Source: Candidatus Bathyarchaeota archaeon BA1 (GTDB taxonomy: Archaea > Thermoproteota > Bathyarchaeia > Bathyarchaeales > Bathyarchaeaceae). Taken from it: a DNA stretch of 10,567 nucleotides. The translations under genes and the position numbers were made by a program. The notes beneath the pieces were generated by a model. That model searched no databases. It saw only the letters and a list, made by a program, of their open reading frames with translations, and had not been told where the DNA came from. The stretch spans positions 1 to 10,567 of the forward strand of contig LIHJ01000052.1 in the NCBI GenBank assembly GCA_001399805.1, read 5' to 3'. Positions 6,042 through 10,567 of this stretch are shown in pieces. Every line of letters begins with the position of its first letter. Position 1 is the first letter of the stretch.

Positions 6042-6201
6042 TGGAGAGCGTGAACCCAAGGATTCGATGATCAGAATTTTGAAAGCCATGAACTATGAAG
6101 ATTATTTATCCGTGGAGTTGTTTAACGAAGGATACTGGAAACGGAATCCTTACGAGGTGGCGAAAAAGGCTTTAGAGTCCCTTAAGAAACTCAATTTATG
6201 A
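6037..6201 (+). pseudogene. C-terminal stub of a xylose-isomerase-like TIM-barrel gene
   Basis: Fifty-four codons and a TGA stop, open only after a TAA at 6034-6036. The reading MIRILKAMNYEDYLSVELFN, followed by EGYWKRNPYEVAKKALESLK, is the characteristic C-terminus of sugar phosphate isomerase/epimerases (IolE/IolI-like, AP-endonuclease-2 fold): the last barrel strand with the metal-ligand glutamate (LSVELF) and the closing helix. The other 200-plus residues of the family are absent and I could not continue the homology upstream in any frame. An ATG at 6067 could in principle make a 44-residue peptide, but it would be only one strand and two helices. It differs in sequence from the intact TIM-barrel protein at 8004-8936, so it is a different family member whose 5' part was deleted. 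Confidence 0.65.
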
Positions 6202-6360
6202 AGTGGACAACCAAGTTTTGACCTCTCATCTCATTATGAATGCTTTTGCTTGAAGTCGACATTTCTATCTGAAACATGAATCGATTTTCCTTTCCATCAA
6301 AACCCCCGTCAACTATTCATGGAGCCATCTCATGACATGCTTATGACTAATAACAGAAAA
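6202..6360. other. Intergenic stretch without recognisable content
   Basis: Between the isomerase stub and the uxaE-like promoter I see no convincing coding frame, RNA gene or repeat beyond short ATGA/CATGA-rich words. It is the distal part of the divergent control region. Confidence 0.4.
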
Positions 6361-6370
6361 TAAATATAAA
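6361..6370 (+). promoter_or_regulatory. TATA box of the uxaE-like gene
   Basis: TAAATATAAA, preceded by an A-rich stretch. Its centre lies about 24 bases before the ATG at 6389, so the predicted transcript begins at or within a base or two of the start codon, giving a leaderless message. Confidence 0.55.
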
Positions 6371-6388
6371 AAACCGTAAGGATTATAC

Positions 6389-7843
6389 ATGCCATATCTC
6401 GGTCCGATACCGCATCCAGCTGTTGGAATCAGAATTCCCGAAATCTTATTGACTGGGGTCCTGAGGGCTTACAGGAGGCGAAATGTCGCCGGGGGGCTGA
6501 TGCTGTCATTCGGCCGTGAGACAGCCCCTGAAAATGTGATAAATGCTCCGCCGGGCGAGTATGAGATCACGATGGGGCACACCGGCACGTCCATTAAGAA
6601 ATACATGACCATGGGCGCTGAGGCTGCCGCTAGGGAAGGGGTGATCGTGGAGATCGAGGCTGACCACCTAATAATAGTTGGTTCTTCGGCAAAGGCGGTG
6701 AAGAGGATAGCGGGCATCCACGAGGAGACTCGAATCAGTCCTGAGGAACTGGAGAGGTCCATTGCATTCAACAAGGCCGAAATTGATGAGGCAGTCTCCA
6801 CAGGGGTTGTGAACACTTTCACGACAGATACCTCCGATCTGATCGACCTAAGAGTTGAAGCCTGGGATGATGATGTGGTAAAGGAGAGGTTCGAGAGGTC
6901 CTTCTCAGCTCAGGAGAGAAAGGGCTTATACGCTCGTTACCTGGGTCGAGAGTTCGTCTTTCCCGGGAGATGCGGCAAGAATTACAAGTATCGCCTAACG
7001 AGGACGAAGTTAATGCGCTTGGCACTGAAGTTCAAGGACAGCATCCGGATTAATCGGGAGATCTACGACTACATCAAAGAGAGGATGGGTACCCCATTCG
7101 GGTTCGAGATCTCATTGGATGAGACAGCGGAAAGGACGAGGGAAGAGGAGCTCCTCTTCTACTTGAATGAATGGAAAGCATCTGGAGCACATGCGGAGTT
7201 TGTGGCCCCTAATGTTGGCTTCAAGAAGCGCATGGACTTTCGCGGCGATCTGAAGGAACTGGAGGACAGGGTTGCCAGGCAGGCGGCGATAGCCCGCTCC
7301 TTCGGGGCGCTTCTCTCGATTCACTCAGGCAGTGGAACCTCACCACATAGTGGGAAGGGACGCGGAACCTACAGGACGCTGCTGAACGCAACCGGTGGCG
7401 ATTTGAAATACAAAATCTCGGGCGTCTACATGGAACTTCTGCTGGAAATGCTCGCATCATTTCCACCACACTCGAAGGAGAGGGAGCTGTATAACAACAT
7501 TTTCGACGGGGTTTACAGCTATCTGTGTGGCGAGCTCGAGAGCCGGGGAGTCCTTGCCTCTGCGCTTCTGAAAAAGCAGATGGAGAGATATGAGAAGGAG
7601 GTGGCTCGCGGGACTAGAGAAAGTCGTGACCCGAGGGCGGCCTTCTTTCGCTTCAACTCGTTTCTGGCTCTCAATTTGAGGGATGCGAAGGGGAGGCGGC
7701 ACTTCAGGGATGAGCTGGTCGCCCTATACCAAGGCGACTCCAGGTTCCGCGAGTTGGTGGACCGTGAGGTCGAGAAATTGACCCTTCGCTTGGTGGACGG
7801 CTTAAGGTTTGGAAACAATGTCCAAAAACTTACGCAAGTATAA
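6389..7843 (+). CDS. uxaE: UxaE-family tagaturonate/fructuronate epimerase
   Basis: A 484-residue cytosolic protein of the UxaE family, whose characterised members (Thermotoga) interconvert D-tagaturonate and D-fructuronate in hexuronate breakdown. Length fits the family. Family-like stretches include FGFEISLDETAERTREEELL (237-256), close to the EVSVDET motif with acidic D244/E245; FVAPNVGFKKRMDFRGDLKE (271-290); and AIARSFGALLSIHSGSG (300-316) with H312. The N-terminal half, with AGGLMLSFGRETAPENVI, is also intact. The segment around KYKISGVYMELLLEML looks shifted from the classical pattern, so the substrate may be a related keto-acid sugar. The N-terminus MPYLGPIPHPAVGIRIPE starts at the only sensible ATG, with a TATA box about 24 bases upstream. 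It is divergent from the ABC importer. Spot counts of base composition are high (38 of 60 G+C at 7681-7740) compared with the next gene. Confidence 0.72.
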   Translation: MPYLGPIPHPAVGIRIPEILLTGVLRAYRRRNVAGGLMLSFGRETAPENVINAPPGEYEITMGHTGTSIKKYMTMGAEAAAREGVIVEIEADHLIIVGSSAKAVKRIAGIHEETRISPEELERSIAFNKAEIDEAVSTGVVNTFTTDTSDLIDLRVEAWDDDVVKERFERSFSAQERKGLYARYLGREFVFPGRCGKNYKYRLTRTKLMRLALKFKDSIRINREIYDYIKERMGTPFGFEISLDETAERTREEELLFYLNEWKASGAHAEFVAPNVGFKKRMDFRGDLKELEDRVARQAAIARSFGALLSIHSGSGTSPHSGKGRGTYRTLLNATGGDLKYKISGVYMELLLEMLASFPPHSKERELYNNIFDGVYSYLCGELESRGVLASALLKKQMERYEKEVARGTRESRDPRAAFFRFNSFLALNLRDAKGRRHFRDELVALYQGDSRFRELVDREVEKLTLRLVDGLRFGNNVQKLTQV

Positions 7844-7974
7844 GCGAGTCGATTCAAAAGCGTCATTGAATATCGTACCAGCTCATAGCGCAGATTCTCA
7901 AATTGCACCAAAAACAACCTGAAAACACAACACGCGGTTAGAGGAGCGTCAACCTTATTTATGCAGTTCCATAC

Positions 7975-7980
7975 TTTAAA
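7975..7980 (+). promoter_or_regulatory. TATA-like box of the TIM-barrel gene
   Basis: TTTAAA within ACTTTAAAGG, centred about 26 bases before the ATG at 8004, again consistent with a leaderless message. An alternative TTATTTAT lies at about 7954-7961 and would give a leader of about 20 bases. Confidence 0.4.
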
Positions 7981-8003
7981 GGATCAATGAGCGTGCTTGA
8001 AAG

Positions 8004-8936
8004 ATGGAAAAAATGTGGGCTGCACACATTCATTTGGGCATTGTTCATCCTATGGCTTTCCCAGAAACCCTCGACGGGGAAGGCCCTATACTTGAAACCG
8101 CCAGGAAAATATGTAAGGATGCTTTTTTCAGCTCAATCGAGGTTTCATGGGTGAAAGATCCCGCGACCCGTATCAAGCTTGCAAAAATGCTTGACGCGGC
8201 CCATTTAGATGTCATATTTTGTGGCGGTCCACCAATACTTATGCAGGGGATAAACCTAAACTCGATGGATCTGGCTGTGAGAAACAAAGCAGTAGATGAT
8301 GTGAAAAGGCTCGTGGATGAGGCTTATGACATGAACGCAAAAATCCTAGTGGTATGTAGTGGCCCTGATCCCGCTAGAGAAGAAAGAGACCAAGCTAAGG
8401 ACCACCTGATAGAATCACTCAGAGAGATATGTAGATACGCTGGCCAAAAGGCAAAGGATTACACCTTGTTTGTCTCTTTGGAAAATTTTGACAGAGATGT
8501 GCACAGAAAATTATTGATTGGCCCAACCGCCGAGGCTGTGGAAATAGCTGAAGGGGTAAAGGAAGACTATGGAAATTTTGGATTAACTGTAGACCTAAGC
8601 CATCTGCCTCTTTTGAAGGAGAACTCTGAGGAGGCGTTGTCTCTAGCAAAAGATCACTTGTGTCATGTTCATATAGGCAACTGTGTAGTAAAAGATAGGA
8701 GCCATCCCTTGTATGGAGACCAACATCCACGTTTTGGCATAGGTGGCGGCGAAAACAACGTGAAGGAATTGTCTTACTTCTTGAAAGCACTTAAGGACAT
8801 AGGATATTTTGGTAGGAAAACTGCAACAACATTGCCCGTTGTGAGTTTTGAAGTGAAGCCGACCACGGATGAAACCTCTGAAATCGTAATCGCTAATTCT
8901 AAACGAGTCTTCCTAGACGCTTGGGCATTGATGTAG
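8004..8936 (+). CDS. Xylose-isomerase-like TIM-barrel protein (sugar phosphate isomerase/epimerase family)
   Basis: A 310-residue protein of the AP-endonuclease-2 fold family that includes D-tagatose 3-epimerase, IolE and IolI; members isomerise or epimerise sugars with a divalent metal. The four family metal ligands can be placed: E160 (VSLENFD), D197 (TVDLSHLP, with H200), H223 (CHVHIGN) and E283 (VSFEVKP). The loop HPRFGIGGGE (241-250) corresponds to the family's substrate-side H-R-x-G-x-G segment. The beginning MWAAHIHLGIVHPM is a normal first barrel strand. The start at 8004 is fixed by a stop three codons upstream; M4 at 8013 is an alternative. No strong ribosome site is visible and the TATA box suggests a leaderless transcript. 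The A+T-rich composition differs from the uxaE-like gene. Exact substrate unknown; a keto-sugar or sugar acid is inferred from the neighbour. Confidence 0.8.
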   Translation: MEKMWAAHIHLGIVHPMAFPETLDGEGPILETARKICKDAFFSSIEVSWVKDPATRIKLAKMLDAAHLDVIFCGGPPILMQGINLNSMDLAVRNKAVDDVKRLVDEAYDMNAKILVVCSGPDPAREERDQAKDHLIESLREICRYAGQKAKDYTLFVSLENFDRDVHRKLLIGPTAEAVEIAEGVKEDYGNFGLTVDLSHLPLLKENSEEALSLAKDHLCHVHIGNCVVKDRSHPLYGDQHPRFGIGGGENNVKELSYFLKALKDIGYFGRKTATTLPVVSFEVKPTTDETSEIVIANSKRVFLDAWALM

Positions 8937-8949
8937 ATGGCCACCCACC

Positions 8950-9062
8950 GATGATGTTAATCCTGATAAAGCGGTAATAAAGATGGTTGGGGTGATTAGG
9001 AAGGAGGGATAGGCGACATCCCGGCTGAATGTGCAGAGAGAGCAGTAGAAAAATTTGCATAG
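8950..9062 (+). pseudogene. Possible frameshifted C-terminal gene remnant
   Basis: One frame reads DDVNPDKAVIKMVGVIRKEG and stops at TAG 9010-9012. The adjacent frame continues from the same glycine as GGIGDIPAECAERAVEKFA and ends at TAG 9060-9062. Joined by a one-base shift near the GGAGGG at 9003-9008 they look like a soluble protein's C-terminus with a closing helix. I do not recognise the family, and two short open stretches meeting at a G-run could be coincidence. Confidence 0.25.
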
Positions 9063-9079
9063 CATTTATGAGTGAGTCC

Positions 9080-9090
9080 TTTAAAAAATA
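9080..9090 (+). promoter_or_regulatory. TATA-like box upstream of the aminotransferase
   Basis: TTTAAAAAATA centred about 26 bases before the ATG at 9111. A second candidate, CATTTATG at 9063-9070, would put the transcript start near 9092 and keep the GGTGGGG ribosome site (9101-9107) in the leader. I cannot choose between them. Confidence 0.35.
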
Positions 9091-9110
9091 ATGGAGATGT
9101 GGTGGGGTTG

Positions 9111-10277
9111 ATGTTTGCGGAAAGAATGGGTAGGTTAGGCACCGAAACCGCTTTTGAGGTTTTGGCTAGGGCGAAGGCTCTTGAGATGGAGGGGCGGGAG
9201 ATCATCCACCTTGAGATTGGTGAGCCCGATTTTGATACACCTCAAAACATCAAGGAGGCTGCCATCAAGGCGTTAATGGAGGGCTATACACATTATGTTC
9301 CCGCAGCGGGCATTCTGGAGTTGAGAGAGGCAATTGCCGACTACATTTCAGAGAGCAGAGGCATCGACGTGGATCCCGATGAGGTGGTTGTCACCCCTGG
9401 AGCGAAGCCAATCTTGTTTTTCGGCATACTCGCTTGCGTTAACCCTGGCGAAGAGGTTATGTATCCAAATCCCGGCTTTCCCGTCTACGAGTCAATAATA
9501 AGATTCGTTGGGGCTAAACCGGTGCCGTTAAGGTTGAGGGAAGAAAACGATTTTAGGCTGGACCCCAACGAAGTTAGGGACCAGCTAACCGATAAGACCA
9601 AGATGATCATCCTAAACTCGCCTCAAAACCCAACAGGAAGTGTGCTAACCAAACAGGATTTAGAAGCAATCGCTGAATGCGTTGCAAAAAAAGACAACAT
9701 ATTGGTTTTGTCAGACGAGGTTTACTGCAAGATATTGTATGAGGGGGAGCATGAGAGCATAAGCTCCCTTCCTGGGATGAAGGAGAAAACGATCATTGTC
9801 GATGGCTTCTCAAAGACATACGCCATGACGGGTTGGAGAATGGGGTATGGGGTCATGAGGAAGGACTTGGCCCAACATATAGCACGGTTGATGGTAAACT
9901 CGAACTCGTGCACATGCGCCTTCATACAAAAAGCGGGTGTTGAAGCGTTGAGGGGCCCACAAGAGGACACGAAAAGGATGGTTGCCGAGTTCAAGAAAAG
10001 ACGGGACATCATGGTCCCCGGCTTAAACAGCATCAACGGCATAAGCTGCAAAACGCCGAAGGGAGCCTTCTACGTATTTCCAAATGTGAAGGCTGTTGGA
10101 ATAGACACCCAACAGCTCGCTGACACCCTACTAAATGAGGCTGGGGTTGCAACGCTTTCTGGAACCGCCTTCGGAGAATACGGCGAAGGGTACCTCAGAC
10201 TTTCATACGCCACCTCCGTAGAAAACATAAGAAAGGCAATAGATCGCATCTCGATCACACTGTCAAAGTTTGTCTAA
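9111..10277 (+). CDS. Class I/II pyridoxal-phosphate aminotransferase (AspC-like, fold type I)
   Basis: A 388-residue cytosolic aminotransferase that moves an amino group between an amino acid and a 2-oxo acid using PLP. Family motifs are all present: substrate-side IHLEIGEPDFDTPQNIKEA, the phosphate-binding TPGAKPILF region, NSPQNPTGS with the ring-contacting asparagine, LSDEVYCKILYEGE with the PLP-ring aspartate and tyrosine, DGFSKTYAMTGWRMGYG with the Schiff-base lysine and phosphate-binding arginine, and YLRLSYATS with the arginine that holds the substrate carboxylate. This is the archaeal aspartate-aminotransferase-like (I-gamma) pattern; the amino donor cannot be told from sequence. I prefer ATG 9111 to the in-frame GTG 9072 because GGTGGGG ends three bases before it and the extra 13 residues do not look like family sequence. 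No partner gene indicates the pathway. Confidence 0.92.
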   Translation: MFAERMGRLGTETAFEVLARAKALEMEGREIIHLEIGEPDFDTPQNIKEAAIKALMEGYTHYVPAAGILELREAIADYISESRGIDVDPDEVVVTPGAKPILFFGILACVNPGEEVMYPNPGFPVYESIIRFVGAKPVPLRLREENDFRLDPNEVRDQLTDKTKMIILNSPQNPTGSVLTKQDLEAIAECVAKKDNILVLSDEVYCKILYEGEHESISSLPGMKEKTIIVDGFSKTYAMTGWRMGYGVMRKDLAQHIARLMVNSNSCTCAFIQKAGVEALRGPQEDTKRMVAEFKKRRDIMVPGLNSINGISCKTPKGAFYVFPNVKAVGIDTQQLADTLLNEAGVATLSGTAFGEYGEGYLRLSYATSVENIRKAIDRISITLSKFV

Positions 10278-10410
10278 ATTTCCCTCCCTGCATCATTACA
10301 ACCTTCGAGGATTATAGCGTTTGGTTTTGTTCCTTGCTATTGAAGAATATCTGTAGTAAGGGTCATAAGACAATGCGTCTTTAAACGGCAGAGGGGGCCT
10401 ATTTCCTATC
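10278..10410. other. Convergent intergenic region without recognisable content
   Basis: Lies between the aminotransferase stop and the stop of the leftward gene at the right edge. I see no hairpin terminator; scattered T-rich words such as GTTTGGTTTTGTT could serve as archaeal termination sites but are weak. Confidence 0.3.
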
Positions 10411-10567
10411 TCAACCTGTTGTGCTTAAAAATAGCGTGTCTAAAAGTCTTTCCAGTTGTTTTCTTCTCATCTTCTCTTTGCTCTCTTCCTCAAATCTCTC
10501 CACTCTTATGAATTCTTGGCGGTTTCTTGCGGAGATTAATCCCCTCCTTGTGGCTAGAGCGAGTAAG
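10411..10567 (-). CDS. C-terminal end of an unidentified gene (partial at right edge)
   Basis: The frame is open from the window edge for 51 codons to a TGA at 10411-10413. The visible part is highly charged and helical, with NRQEFIRVERFEEESKEKMR followed by RKQLERLLDTLFLSTTG, like the closing helix of a soluble protein. I do not recognise the family from this tail. The other minus frame stops after about 25 codons. Convergent with the aminotransferase. Confidence 0.5.
   Translation of the reverse strand, partial: LLALATRRGLISARNRQEFIRVERFEEESKEKMRRKQLERLLDTLFLSTTG

Noticed and set aside
6208..6255. Short frame VDNQVLTSHLIMNAFA just after the isomerase stub
   Set aside because: Fifteen or so codons without start or homology; not distinguishable from random intergenic sequence.
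7519..7917. Leftward open frame of 132 codons overlapping the end of the uxaE-like gene
   Set aside because: It is Ser/Arg/Leu-rich shadow sequence typical of the complement of a coding region; the plus-strand gene is intact and promoter-linked.
7844..8003. Open stretch RRFSNCTKNNLKTQHAVRG in the gap after the uxaE-like gene
   Set aside because: No start, no family resemblance and A-rich composition; it looks like chance opening between two promoter-separated genes.
10509..10567. Possible rightward gene start (ATG at 10509, open to the edge)
   Set aside because: Only 19 codons are visible, no ribosome site or TATA box precedes it, and the opposite strand has a longer continuous frame with a protein-like helical tail.
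1..10567. Search by eye for CRISPR repeats, tRNA genes, transposase genes and terminal inverted repeats
   Set aside because: No regularly spaced repeats, no tRNA-like cloverleaf words and no transposase or integrase motif seen; gene remnants are better explained by deletion and decay than by a visible mobile element.

Overview
This window looks archaeal, probably from a thermophilic or Bathyarchaeia-like member of the Thermoproteota; the assignment is an inference. The supports are TTTAAATA/TTTATATA-type TATA boxes about 25 bases before inferred transcript starts, several near-leaderless starts, Shine-Dalgarno sites of the GGTG/AGGTGA type, two TTG starts, a VapBC module with an AbrB-type antitoxin, and a membrane-anchored binding protein with no lipobox. 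No rRNA, tRNA, CRISPR array or insertion sequence is visible.

Layout, left to right. Positions 1-155 (minus): a 5'-truncated, probably frameshifted remnant of a MalG-type sugar ABC permease running off the edge. Positions 176-852 (minus): a vapB-vapC toxin-antitoxin pair with its own promoter. Positions 941-1645 (minus): an intact HAD phosphatase. Positions 1691-1921 (minus): a small helical protein I do not recognise. Positions 1994-2080 (minus): a decayed second copy of the HAD gene's 5' end. Positions 2139-5937 (minus): a complete three-gene ABC importer of the FbpABC/AfuABC class (binding protein, fused double permease, ATPase). Positions 5938-6388: a divergent control region holding a 17-bp palindrome, a TATA box for each direction and the C-terminal stub of a lost sugar isomerase-like gene. 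Positions 6389-7843 (plus): a UxaE-like tagaturonate/fructuronate epimerase. Positions 8004-8936 (plus): a xylose-isomerase-like TIM-barrel epimerase/isomerase. Positions 9111-10277 (plus): a class I/II aminotransferase. Positions 10411-10567 (minus): the C-terminus of an unidentified gene entering from the right edge.

How it fits together (inference): the importer and the uxaE-like gene diverge from one control region, and two sugar-isomerase-type enzymes follow. This suggests a locus for uptake and breakdown of a sugar acid or phosphorylated sugar rather than iron, although the transporter family is often labelled 'iron(III)'. The region has been reshuffled: three gene remnants (permease, HAD 5' end, TIM-barrel 3' end), a possible fourth at 8950-9062, a toxin-antitoxin module and an uneven base composition all point to accessory DNA with gene loss. 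I do not see a clearly new multi-gene defence or mobile system. The most useful leads are the palindromic operator, the substrate of the importer, and the decayed duplicates.
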